From Dipetalonema caudispina (taxonomy: Eukaryota > Nematoda > Chromadorea > Rhabditida > Onchocercidae): a DNA stretch of 64,000 nt. This document shows positions 25,141 through 36,841 of the stretch, piece after piece. The position numbers and the translations under genes are program-made. The DNA lies in the NCBI GenBank assembly GCA_013365325.1, contig JABVXV010000002.1, positions 806,001-870,000 of the forward strand, in the 5' to 3' direction. Every line of letters begins with the position of its first letter. Positions within the stretch are counted from its first letter, which is position 1. The notes beneath the pieces were generated by a model. The model made no database searches. It was given only the letters and a program-made list of their open reading frames with translations, and was not told where the DNA came from.

Positions 25141-27329
25141 TGTCATGAAAGTCTTTTGATCTGGGTAGTTTTTAGTGTTGTGGAAAGATTTTCTTTGTCG
25201 GTTAGGTTATTTGAGGAAGGGAAATTCCTTTCGTGATGACGTGTCGAAGACAAGAGTTTGAGCAAAGTTTTATTAAATAAAACCAGCAGCTGGTAGAAGG
25301 TTTGAAGATTTCGTATCACCTTAGGACAATTTGTTACTGAGACCTGAGAACTTAAACTTGTTTCCTTACTCTCACCTGTATATTTATGCATATGTGAAGT
25401 AGGAGTGATCTACGATAGGTACGTGAAAGAATCTTAATCGTAAACAAAGTTAGGAATAAGTTAGATGACTTATTACTTTAGATACCGTAGTATTTACTAA
25501 ACTTTATGTAAGAAGTTTTTACATCTAGTAAAATTGTCTTGGTTTTTCCCGACAATAGGCAAAAATTGTTGTGAAGGTTTCTTTGTGGAAGATTGGTGGT
25601 AATATTATATGACAATTATTAATCAACAGCTTGATTATTGATGATTAAAAGAATTATTTGGAAGTTTGAATGAGGATTGGTAAGGAGTTAGTTGAGTCGC
25701 AGTTAAGCAGAACATAGTTGTTAAGTTGTTGAAATGAAGGTTCTCCATAGAGAGTTGATAAGTAAGTAATCACATAAAAGAAGTGGTAAGTAATAGAAGC
25801 AAGAAAGGGCCCTGTTAATGAATTCTAATTCCTTATACATTGAGTGATTTACAAAGACATATATATTGTGATATAATCCTATCGGATATAAAGACAGATA
25901 TGTAAACAAAGAAAAAGGGCAGTTGTTTAAAAGCAGAGCTGAATAGCGAATATAATATTGGTTATTCGACTGGGAGCATTTACATATGAATTGGTTTTGG
26001 CCATTGATGATGAGCATGAGCATTCGGAAACAAGAATAAGAATTAGATATCACATCGTAATATTCATGTACATTCTTGTAAATGAGGATAACCAAGGCAC
26101 GTCGTGATACAATTCTAATTGTAAATAAGGATGAGAATAAGCTAAATGATTCATTTTACCTTTGGCTTTATAGTATTCATTAAAAACAATTTGTAGAAAG
26201 AGAAATGAAAAACAAATTACTTCAATTATTTAGACATATATTATTTCAATTCTTGCCATATTCATTAGAATTTAGCGACAACCGGTACATCTTGTCTTGC
26301 TAATGAAAAACAGCGGTACTTCTGCTGCTTTGGTTAGACGCAGTCGAATATTTGGTGAAGGTTGATTTCTCTCTTTTAGAGAATTTTCTTCTTGGACGTT
26401 ACAGGACAATGGTGAGTGATTTATCACTAATGAAATGGCCAATTTGGGAATTTCTTTTTTTATTCGTTGATCTAGGAAGGATTTGCTTGGAGTAGATGGC
26501 AGTAGTAGAGGTAACACCGTAATACGCGGAGACAATCTTTATTGGCCAGTATAAAGGACAAAAAGTAAAGGTTAAAACTGAAGAATAATGCCAACTTCTC
26601 CTTGAATTTCGAGCACGTTTAGTTACTTTGACCTCCTTAAATGAAAGTAAACTTTCCTTGCTTTGTTGATTCGTTGGTTGAGTTGCTAAATTTGTTGTAA
26701 TTGTTGAATTCGTTTCTTCTTTGTTTGATCCAGCAGTTCGTGCACTGTATTTCACACAACACAATGCAGTATTGTGCGAACTTTTGCATTGTGGAAACAT
26801 AAACGTTCCCCTCTGCTGCAATTATTTGTTGTATGTCCAGTTCGAAGAAGTTGAAGCTTATGTCATTTTTTCTCAAGCATTCCATTCGTTGCTTGACGGT
26901 GGGATAAATTTGGTATTCGTTATCCCAACGGTCTTTAATTCAATGCTTTACTAAACTCCTTTGAGTTCGTATTCCTTCTAAATTCATGTATCCGCAGTGT
27001 AACTATAGCTAGAGCCGAAGTTTCTTCTGTAGCACATCGTAGGTATGAATTTGCTTCATTCATAATCGGTTTCTGTTCTTTCCCCATACTGAGAGATTGG
27101 CTTCTTGTCACTCCTTCATTTCTTTGAACCAATTTTCCCAAAAACAGTATTTAGTGACCGACCATAATTTTTCTTCCTCCCTTTATTGGTAGATCTTATC
27201 TAGAATGCAGGGTGGCAATTTGTTTCCAATTATGCTTCTGATATTGGATTATTCTAGATTGTGTATTGGTACAGAGAAGCGAACCAGTAATTTATTTTGG
27301 TAATATATTATTTGACAGTAGAATTTAAC

Positions 27330-27480
27330 TGGAATAACAGGCAAACTGAATAAAGAGAGAGTCGATCCAATAGCTACTGCTCGGAGTCAACCCGATTGTG
27401 ATAACTGTTGAAATAACAGGTAAATTGAACTTGAGTTTGTCGATCCAATAGCGACTGCTCGGAGCCTATCCAGTTGTGAG
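27330..27480. repeat. Two tandem copies of a ~76-bp unit
   Basis: The phrase GTCGATCCAATAG(C)GACTGCTCGGAG occurs twice, near 27360 and 27438. Each copy is preceded by an AATAACAGG(C/T)AAA.TGAA stretch and followed by a C/G-richer tail with an ATCCAGTTGTGA-type ending. The repeat lies inside the retroelement region. Confidence 0.6.
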
Positions 27481-27561
27481 ATCTGATCCAGGTCCGGAGG
27501 TAGCCCGGTTAAATAGGTGAATAAGTTAGTGGGAGTGGTCAACAGGAAGCATTGTTCTAAT

Positions 27562-27660
27562 TTTGGCGTAAACATATGACACAAAAGACACCTTTGGCGT
27601 AAACATATGGCACAAAAGCACCTTTGGCGTAGACATATGATACAAAGACAATGTTTGCAA
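27562..27660. repeat. Short tandem repeat, three units of about 30 bp
   Basis: Three imperfect copies of CTTTGGCGTAAACATATGG, each followed by CACAAAAG, run head to tail, with a fainter fourth copy (GCTTATGTATATGAAACAAAGG) just after. On the minus strand they give a repeated MxTPKV peptide, probably without meaning. Confidence 0.7.
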
Positions 27661-29170
27661 TCTTAGCTTATGTATATGAAACAAAGGACATACATTATTG
27701 GAATTATTGGAAAAATTATTATTGAAAACATGCAAACAAAGGTCAGTACATTGTTTGGATTTGAAGTTAACCTTTCCTAACCACAAATGACAAAGACGTA
27801 TTGTGTTGATAATCTCATCTTAGATAAGAATAAGTTGAAGGATTTATGTTAACAATGGAATGAATCGGTTCAAACATTAATTAATTTAATTGTAAGAGAT
27901 ATATTATTCCATCCTTCGCGAAGGTTATTCGACTAACTTTCGCGACACCATCGTTACTTCCCTTCCCTTTCATTTTTCTTGATAGAATGTGACTTGTTAT
28001 AGAGTGATTTCTAAATCATATATGATCGCCCAAATTTCTCCATAAAGACTTCCCTTATACGTCATAGTTTTTTGGCATTATGTCATAACTCTGAATGGTT
28101 AGTAAGGTGTCTCTTTCGAGATATGCTGTTAAGTAATTCGATTTCTGAATATTTAAAATGTCTTGTAAATGCACTACTACATCAAATTACTCCAGAATCC
28201 TCCCCATAATTTTGGATTACCACTAAATATAGGCAATGGTAATTGTGACAAATTTACCGTTTGGTAAATCTCCTATTGTCGAGTTAGTTCATTGTAGGCG
28301 TACTAACTCAGAGTAATTTTACGACCATTGAATATACATACTTCTCTTCTTTCTTTCTTGTTAGGATCAAGAGTTGTTGGATGTACCGTATCCGTTTTAT
28401 GTTAGCGGTTCCGAGAGTGCCAAAGTGTAATTCACGGTACATTATTTCCCCTTGATTTTTTTTTCTGGCCTCGTATTGTTTACGAGCTCTTTCTCTGGTC
28501 GGCACCTAGTCCAACGGTGACTTCAAGTTTTTCTTTTTTCTTCTGGCGGTTGCGCTCCTTTGATTATAATGGTAGACATTTCCGGTTCATGGCACCTAAA
28601 ATTGTTGTGAAATATTTTTTTGTGGTAGGAGAAATTTGTATGTTGAACACGATGAAGTCCTCCCGCTCGCATATCATATAAAGGTTTTATTGAGTAGGAG
28701 AGGAATTAATACCGGTGAACGTTACAGTATAATTGGGGGATGGTGTAGTAATCTAGAAGAGGTGGTTTGATGGGGCGATAACTCATTTTGGAAGTGTCAA
28801 CTATGCCAGTGACATGTATGTGTGTGTGGAACGGGAGTGGTCTACAAGAAGCACATTGTTGTAATCCTTTGGTAAGCATAGAGAACAAAAGAGATGGTAT
28901 TATAGTCCTATCTTAAGCATAGACAACAAAGACATATTGCTAGTATTACTATCTTGAGCAAGAATGAGTACAAGCTAAACGACTAATGTAAAATAATCTT
29001 TAAAATGAACTGGTTATTTAGATATATATTATCTCAATTCTCGCGATATTTATTCGAATTTATATATCAGGTACATATTGCCTTCCTATTGGAAAAAGCG
29101 GTTTTTCTTTCGAATTTGCAAATATGAACTAGCAAGTTTAGTTCTTCATAATTATGAACCTTATTGAATT

Positions 29171-30885
29171 TAAATAACTTCTCATTGGTTAGGGGGGAAG
29201 TGTTAACCAAATGAATGCTAGACTTATTTAATTTATAACTTTATTGGTTTCTTGATCATGCAGCCTGAAGATAATGTGATAGTAGTGAGAAGAAAAAGAT
29301 TTGATCACATAACACTAAGATTAAGAATAAAAAACGGAAGGACACATGAAGCCAATAGATAATATCTCAGAAGAAAGTGTTGTAAAATGCAAATCCATAG
29401 AAATACTCTCTGATCATGTCAGTCTGAGCCAATCTTTCGTTTCATTCCTTTGGTACTATTACTGTATCTAAGAAAATTCGTGATAGGAGACTGTTGATAG
29501 ATTCTAAATATAAATACGATGGAAGCGATATTCAATGGCCCCGATAAATTACATCTTGTCAGTACAAACCGAGAGATCCCCGAGAAATCTTTCGATTTCA
29601 TTCGCTAGAACCGATACTTACCTTGCAGCAATGACAAGAGGGAAGAGATCAAGTCTGGGCTCATTATAAATGAAGCTTATCTGCAAGTTCTACCGGAACG
29701 AATAAAGAGCTAATATCGTCGTCTTGGGGGAAAGAGAATAACGTAATGTCAACATCATTGGTGGTTGTTTTGACTAATGGTTAGTTGATTGGAAGTTTCA
29801 TGGTTTGGCTAATGCATGTTAATTTACCTATGACTTAGATTTAACTTATCCAGACCCGAATAGTGATTGTTCATAAGTCTCAGAGTACTATCTCTTGCTG
29901 ATAAACGATGTTAGCCATTAAAATAAAACACTACTAGAATCTTCACGCTTTATTCACAGAAATATTTTGCTCATCTTAAATCAAAGATACCTAACACGGA
30001 CAAATTCACCAAATGTATCATTTATGATATCCCTACTAATGCTACGTAGCAATGTAATGTACGTGAGATAATGTGACGTGATGCCACTTCGGTCTGCGCG
30101 AGCGCTATCGGACATTGCTTAGGCGTTGTTGCGAAATCACGTCATTCAGTTATATGTTCCTTTAGTATAAGAGGTAGTGAAGTACTTTAGAGAGAAAGAT
30201 CTTACAGAGCTATCCTTTCTTTCAGAATCTTCCTCTTCTGTTCTGGAGGTACTTAGAGCTTAGCATCATTAACTTATCTGCTCGGAGTTCAGGGTAGAGG
30301 ACTTTTATGACCTGTATTGCTGTGTGGATAGGTAGATTCAGGTAGGTAAAAAACTCTTCTGGCTTTTATTTCAAATTTCACTGAAACGAATCTAATCGTT
30401 AACGATATCCACAATCGCTTTATCTTCATTCACACGACTATATTGACACCACATCCTGTACAACTCATTGGTTGATTGTTTTCTCGATGAGTTTCGTTTG
30501 ATCTTAAACAAATCTGCAACTGACTGTTATTTACTTTTGCTTTTTTAGTTGAGTAAGATGAGAAGTGATAGAAAACTATTGATGGTCATGGTTCATCTGT
30601 CCAGTTCTAAAAAAAAGAGAGGTTGCTCTCTCTGGTCTACTACTTCATAGAAGTATTCTGCTAGTGCCAGTTTTGTTCTCTTCCTCAACTTCACACTATC
30701 GCTATATCCTTCATTAATTGTAGTTATTTTTCCGTATTCTCTTTCGTCTTCAAGGAATTCGGCAATCGTTTGTTGCAAGGGTCAATTGTAAGGACCGTCA
30801 GAAATATATCACTCTGACCAATTTCACATTTGTTCAGCAAACTTTTTGTAGCTTCGGAAGGAAGGAAATAAAGAGGAACCCTAGG
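29171..30885. other. Non-coding region with possible LTR-like sequence
   Basis: No intact gene is seen. Around 30060-30350 (+) the DNA becomes richer in GC and shows TATAAGAGGTAGTGAAGTAC followed by a C/T-rich stretch, as in the promoter and R region of an LTR. No matching second LTR was found. From about 30593 both strands are open: a minus frame (30778-30593) and a plus frame (about 30723-31019) that runs into the next gene. Confidence 0.35.
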
Positions 30886-32440
30886 ATGGATGAAGCACGA
30901 GTTGCAAGAAGAAGGGCACGGTATCAACTTCGGAAAACATCTCTACCTATGACAACGAACAGTACCGAATTCTTTTATCGAATGGCATTCGGTGATGTTG
31001 AGAGACGAATTAATGAACGGTAACTATCAGTGTATTTGCCATTGGAGATTACTTAAATTTGTTTTTCTTTTTGAATATTTCAATTTTTGATGTCTACGGT
31101 AGTATATTGTTTGGTGAAGAAAGATATATTTGAGTTTGCACTGCATTATTTCCAGAACAATGGCTTGTTCTTTGTATCACAACGACTACTAAGGCATTGT
31201 GCATTGAAGCTTTCTTAAGAATTAGGTTGTTTGCAGTAATATAGCGTTTGTTTCCAGGAAAAACTACATTCTGTCCTGCCATTTGAGAGAAGGACGCGTT
31301 AGGAATGTGAATGATTTTTGTGCTTGCGGTTATTGCAGACCAGTTGCACATATTCCTGTTTGGTAAGTCATACTTGAACTATTGGATATTGTTCAGTTAG
31401 TGTTAAAAGTCATATTCATGCAATTAAACATGAACGTTGCGAGCAGAAGTTTACATAATCCTTAGTTTTATCTTAATTATGTTCAAAGCTACTTTCATCT
31501 TAATTGTATATGGTATATTTTTGGGGCATTACCCTGTACTCCAATATGCTCAAGAGTTGCAGTTATGCATATTGCTGTCATGAAGCCGAAGGTGTTTTAA
31601 ACGGAAATTGCGCTCACGCGGAGAGATTGATCCAAAAGATGAGCAATTTGAAATGCATTACGGAACATATATCGTTTGCTAGCATCTGCTTGGATACGGA
31701 GGTAACTTTCATATGCTCACGCTTTTTAGAGAACTCTACAAATGTTCATTGCATAATGATATCTAAGACGTTTATCATCAATAAAAGGAATAATATTTAT
31801 TGGTGGTAGCATTATCTATGGTACAGCAGTAATTCATAATGCCTTCTTAATACATTACTTCATTCAAACTGTCTCGGTATACGAGTTCCAGAGCAATACC
31901 ATCCATCATCCAAAAGTTTGATTGGAATTGAATAATGAGAGTTATTCCTTATCCACTCATGAAGTTATCTGTTTTTCCCAGTACGATATCTTAGGCAAAC
32001 TTTTTTCAGGTGTTGAATATGTTAGCGGAGCATCCAGGAGTTTGTTCGAGCTGGCTCGGGAATATACTTACATTTACCAATCGTGAGTATCGTTATCTAG
32101 CTTATCGCTCTTTCAGCTATTGGATTCATGGCAGTGAATCAAAGGGTAATCGAATGGATCCGCCACTTTGTGTTCTCAACAAAATAGTTGAGGTTTATCT
32201 TAATCCAAAATTTGTTTATATGGGAATAATTTTGATGCATAAGTTCTTGGTTCAAGAATAGACTCTCAAGAAATCGCTAATATGAAGTTTACTAGTGGGG
32301 ATTTATAGAGGTATCCATTCGATGAAAAAATTTCGACTGGTTATCCAGGACTGTTCGCACTGTTTGGATCTTATTTCTTCGAAGAATACGAAGAAGGCGA
32401 TGATATGTGGAACTACATTGATTTACAGCATTCCCAATGA
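30886..32440 (+). CDS. Stand-alone P2X7-type intracellular (ballast) domain protein
   Basis: Exons 30886-31019, 31258-31362, 31563-31701 and 32010-32192, then either 32309-32440 (230 aa, main model) or read-through to a stop at 32261 (209 aa). All junctions are in phase. The first 45 residues are basic (MDEARVARRRARYQLRK). Then comes a Cys-rich module: FCACGYCRP, CYAYCCHEAEG, GNCAH, KCITEHISFASICLD, and the signature YRYLAYRSFSYWIHG followed by LCVLNKI. Order and spacing match the C-terminal cytoplasmic domain of vertebrate P2X7 receptors (LCC..., CITT..., YR..AYR....W..G, PSCCRWRIR..FP). In P2X7 this domain binds zinc through cysteines and a guanine nucleotide. No membrane segment or channel region is present. 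Function here is unknown; metal binding is an inference from the cysteines. The gene lies just beyond the retroelement remnants, so a mobile origin cannot be excluded. The frame is open upstream of the chosen ATG as far as about 30723. Confidence 0.72.
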
Positions 32441-33437
32441 AATACAAGGACAGAACCCTGCTTCACTGGAATTCATTTAATGACTAATGAATAATGGGTG
32501 TTGTGGAATGCATCAAAAAGTACCTCATCCCCCACTTGATTTTTGTTCTTTTTCTCGAATTCTATAGTTCGAAGCGTTTGCCCTTTTCTTAGTGATGCAG
32601 CAAGTAACTACAATACAATCACTTTAGAAAATGTTAATTTTCTAAAGTGATATTTGGAAGAAAAAGAAGTAAGAAAAAGCTTCAATCAATCGGTTTTAGC
32701 TTATTCATTTTTTAATATTCCTCCGCAATATTTTTGGTCTAAATAGTCCTGCGATGATAACTCTATCTTATCCACTGATTAATCTTTGTTTACGTTGACT
32801 GTTGCAACCTTTGTATTATGTTTCTCATGGTTGCTGTTATGGTTTTCTTTGCAGTAAATCTGAGAGAGTAAGGTCAGTGGCAAAGAAAATGACCTGAATA
32901 AATTTTGAAATTTACGTAATGCTGCTCTATTAAACTCAGTTATGACTCGAAATCAAAATTCGCTACTTCACTTTTTATCCATCCTTAGAGAATTGGAAAT
33001 ACTAACTTCTAGCATAATATTGCATTTGCTACGAGTTTGGCATGATAATTGCAGCAGATGTCGATGATTTTGAGATAAGGAAGTCAAAACACAGTATGAT
33101 TCATAGTATTGAATCGATAGTAAACATAAGAGAAATATCAGTCGCACTGTCCTTTTTTACTCTCCAAGTCACTTCGGGTCATCGTAATTTTGTACACAAT
33201 AACATTATCCTTGCGCAGTATAAAAAGTGCAATTTATATAAACACTGATAACAGCAATAAATTAGGAAAGTAATAAAGCATCATTACCAATAGAAATTAT
33301 TCATTGTGAATCAGAATTAACAAAATCACAAGTTATTGACAAAAACCACAGAAAACAGAGGAAGAATAAGCGCAGTTAATTCATAAAGCGCAAGTAAATA
33401 ACAAGAACATAACATGCCAAAAGAACAATTTACTTCT
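32441..33437. other. Intergenic region between convergent genes
   Basis: No gene is seen. It contains the perfect inverted repeat at 32618-32651, listed separately. Confidence 0.6.
32618..32651. repeat. Perfect 15-bp inverted repeat with 4-base loop
   Basis: Arm ATCACTTTAGAAAAT, loop GTTA, then the exact reverse complement. It could form a stable hairpin in either strand. It lies about 180 bases past the last stop of the P2X7-domain gene. A bidirectional 3'-end signal or a fossil of a small palindromic element are both possible. Confidence 0.85.
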
Positions 33438-36400
33438 TTACGGTGTTATTCTTTTCGGGTCACGTGGGAAAAGAGATGCTAGACGCACGTTCCCAAGCCC
33501 AAGAAACAGCATCGTTACACGTTCTAATCCTGAAATGTGAAAATAACATTTTGAATGTTCGAAAACGGACCAAGCGCTCCCTGAAAAAACAAATTACATA
33601 CCAATGCCACCTCCAGCATGTGGCGGGCAGCCATACTTGAATGAGTCGATATAAGCTCGGATCTTTTCCAAGTCAATTTGGTGATGTTTAGCTCTTTCAG
33701 TTAACAAAGATGCATCATGGATTCGCTGAGCGCCAGATAATATTTCTTCACCTGAAATTGTGGTCGTTTCGTAAAGTGAATTATTCATACAGCAGTAACA
33801 ATTTTCAGTACATCAAATTTCTTTAGCTATCCCAGTGCAGTTGTATATTCTTAACTGGCATATGAAAATCTTCATTTCCTTGTATTACCTCAATGATAAA
33901 AATATGTTGATGTCACTAAGAGGAAAGAGATGAGTGGCTTTATACTGTTACATTTCAAGCACAGAACTAGTTATTAGAAATAACTGACAAGTCAGCAGTA
34001 CTGCTTGTTAGAAGTGCGACATTAAGCTAATCACAAGCAGTGGTTGTCATAAAATTCAAGAGTTGTATGCATTAATCATCCAAGTTTAAACGAACGACCA
34101 ATGATTAATATTACTTCTTACCTCGCATAAACATATCGTAACTGTTGGAGTATTTTGGATCGTTTGCATCTGGCATTGTGTAAAATGGACGAACTGCTAA
34201 TGGGTATCTGTCGAGTATGTAAAAATCGGTTTGATATTTCTCCTTCACCAATCTACCGAGAAATCTTTCCACCGGAGTACTTAAATCGTCTTCATCTCCT
34301 ATTTCCACACCATTCTCTCGCAACAGCTTGACAGCATCCGGATATCTAAAATGTCATGTCATAAAACTTATTTTCTGGCATTTTTGCACTGTAGGTATTA
34401 ATTCCAACTGAAATTAACATGTGCAAAAAATGTGAGAATACGAACCTCAACTGAAGAGTACGAGTAGTAAATTTAAGACAAACTTCAACAGGATGTGGAA
34501 AAATCAGGGGCAGTAATATCACCTACAACCCTATATGCAACAACGTAACAAACTCGAGTATAAGAGCAGGCTCAACGAATTCAAATGGTTCACAGGGATA
34601 CTGCTTGCCAACTGTCTCAATTTCATGCTTGAATTTCGCTTGCAAATCCTTGAATATATCAATCAGAACAGCACCAATTGTTTCAACTACCTGAAATCAA
34701 CTTCAAGAAGAATTTTGAAGAGAAAATTCCATACTGATATCTTTAAATATATTTTCATTTTTCATCTTTAAATATATTTCCATATTTTACAATTCGAATA
34801 AATTAACCTCGTGGTAGTGGAATTTAAATGCCATTTCAATATCAAGACCAACAAATTCTGTTAAATGTCGATGAGTATTACTGTCTTCTGCACGGAAAAC
34901 AGCACCAATAGTGAACACCTATAAAACAATGAAAATTTGTGGAATAATGAGTGCAAGAGTTCTTGAGAGGTGAATTATGACTAAAAACCGCTTACTTTGT
35001 CGAAATCTGCAGCGACTGCCATTTGCTTATATAATTGCGGTGACTGAGCAAGGTAAGCAGATCCTTTAAAATAGGAGACCTGAAAGGAAAAGATTGTTGC
35101 CTCAACCAAATTTGCAAGAGAACTCCAAGAAAAAGGAATAATGAATAACCTCAAAAACATTTGCGCCTCCTTCGCTTGCTGCAGATATGATTTTTGGAGT
35201 ATGTATTTCCATGAAACCACGCTTCTTCAAAGTATTTCGAAACAGCTCACAAATGCCACCTTGTATAGAGAAAATAGCATGGCTTGTCTGCGTACGTAGA
35301 TCCAGTACTCTTAACATTGACAAATACTTTCTAGTTAAATTCACGCATTATTCCTATCAGAAATTATAACTGTAACAAAGCATTCTTCAATCAATATTCA
35401 ATGAACGAAAAATTTTGCAGTGCTAAGCTTTATTTCAGATTTCAGCATTTTGCAATGCATGAATTAGATTGATAAAGATAATTTGGTAAGCAGCATTCTT
35501 CCTAGTGGCGAGAAGAATGCATATCTAGATAAACAAAGGAAAAGTAGACCAAATAAACAGGTAATTTCTTCATCATTATTATAATTGGTTGTCAGTTTGA
35601 ATATAACTGAAAATAACCTGTTATCTAGGCGTGTGTCGAGATTCACAACAGATAAAGAATCTTCTGCACTTTTGCTTTCATCTTTGATTCGAGCGGCATC
35701 TTCTATCTGCAGTGGTAAGCGTGGTTCTGCTGCGCTAACAACAAACAACTGCGTGACATGCAATTCCACCTCTCTCTGTGTACAGCTGGTAATTTCTTGT
35801 TCTACTTTCCTTACGACACCTCGAATATCAATAATTGATTCCTGGAAATGATTTGAAAGTCGAGAAATCTCACTTATTAAGAAATGTCGGGAAAAATGTA
35901 TTTGACCAAGCAAATTTTACCTTTGAGATGTTTCCAACAAACTTTAACATTTGTTTGCTAATTTCTTTGCCAACGAACAACATTCCCTGTATGGAATGCA
36001 TTCGCTGACGGATAATAATGAAGCATGTTTTTCCCTTTGTCCTCGACGTGTGCAAACGGCCGCGAATCCAAATCTGGAAAATCTCATAGTTAAACTTCTA
36101 CAATTAACAAGTACTTTCTATCTTGTTTCATACTCCAATATTTTGCAGAGTAAATTCCCGATTGACGAAATTATTCTCTTATCTGGAACTTGTTCCAATG
36201 AATGTTCAGCTAAGATTCAGGTATTTTCATAAATCACGCTAAAACTGTCATTATATAAACTGGATTTAAATCTTCAACTTTTTCCAGATATCATGATGGC
36301 ATATACAATTCCAAATCTCAGTGCTTTGCACGGATACAAATCACGATACAAGTCGAACGTCATACTCCATCAAATTTCGAAATGTAACTTCCTCACAAAG

Positions 36401-36817
36401 GTATTTTTTAATACGCATATGAAAGTTATTCAAAGTCCATATTACAGCTTACCTCTTGTCCTTCTAGGTTCACCAAAATGTCTTTAACATCAATGAAATC
36501 CAATTTTTTTCGCTCAGCAGACTGTATAATTCCATAAGCACCATAGCGACCTTTCGAGACATCTTCCTCCTCTTCTTCTTCATTCTCTTTTACACGCTCA
36601 GCTGCATGCTAAACTTCCCATACCGTTAGCAAAATTACATTTAACGTTTGCACAGTATCTGATATAGAAAAAAAAATATGAAAGATGATGTCAGATACAA
36701 AACCTCGGCCTTCTTTTCCAGTTTCTTTTGCTGTTTTGCCAATTTGTTCAGTTCTTTTTTCGACAGCTTCTTTTCACTTTCTGCTCCATCCACATTTGCT
36801 CCATCTTCACTCGTCAT
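33438..36817 (-). CDS. DARS1: Aspartyl-tRNA synthetase, cytosolic
   Basis: Charges tRNA-Asp with aspartate in the cytosol. Eleven phase-consistent exons: 36817-36704, 36608-36453, 36073-35921, 35841-35618, 35309-35150, 35079-34996, 34918-34808, 34690-34554, 34345-34122, 33751-33602 and 33529-33438. They give 534 residues, against about 500 in human. Order of parts: a lysine-rich helical N-terminal extension (residues 15-37, [20 protein letters not shown]), an OB-fold anticodon-binding domain ([11 protein letters not shown] onward), the hinge ending [13 protein letters not shown], and the class II core with [18 protein letters not shown], motif 2 ([15 protein letters not shown]), the aspartate-binding stretch [18 protein letters not shown], and motif 3 ([17 protein letters not shown]). 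The end, RDPKRITP, matches the family. The short 5' leader and TTTCAG at 36837-36832 indicate a spliced-leader acceptor 14 bases before the ATG. An earlier in-frame ATG at 36841 lies upstream of that acceptor and was not chosen. Confidence 0.96.
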
Positions 36818-36827
36818 TTTGAATCGA

Positions 36828-36840
36828 CCTCCTGAAATCA
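36828..36840 (-). promoter_or_regulatory. Candidate spliced-leader acceptor of DARS1
   Basis: TGATTTCAG followed by GAGG lies 14 bases upstream of the DARS1 start codon on the minus strand, with no upstream exon in sight. This arrangement is typical of a nematode trans-splice site. It also decides the start: the ATG before it would be removed. Confidence 0.6.
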
Positions 36841-36841
36841 T

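Larger units (their letters stand above)
25141..29170 (-). mobile_element. Degenerate BEL/Pao-type LTR retrotransposon
   Basis: The minus strand between about 26960 and 26400 retains the zinc-knuckle part of a Pao gag protein. It reads RWDNEYQIYPTVKQRMECLR and then FPQCKSSHNTALC in a shifted frame, followed by LLSFKEVKVT, which matches the start of the element's aspartic protease region (LLMCKEV in intact relatives). Several knuckle cysteines are replaced by Y, S or F, and at least two frame changes break the reading. No reverse transcriptase or integrase core could be read. Flanking DNA at 25400-25560, 26050-26290, 27530-28030 and 28830-29170 consists of mutually similar blocks, for example GGGAGTGGTC with a following AAGCA..ATTGTT at 27530 and 28830. 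The element is dead. The family call rests on the knuckle spacing; the boundaries are approximate. Confidence 0.6.

Noticed and set aside
26399..26821. A 140-codon minus frame as an intact gene
   Set aside because: Only a knuckle fragment of a retroelement is recognisable, frames shift, and the rest is noise; described as part of a dead element.
35585..35851. An 88-codon plus-strand frame
   Set aside because: Antisense to a clearly coding DARS1 exon.
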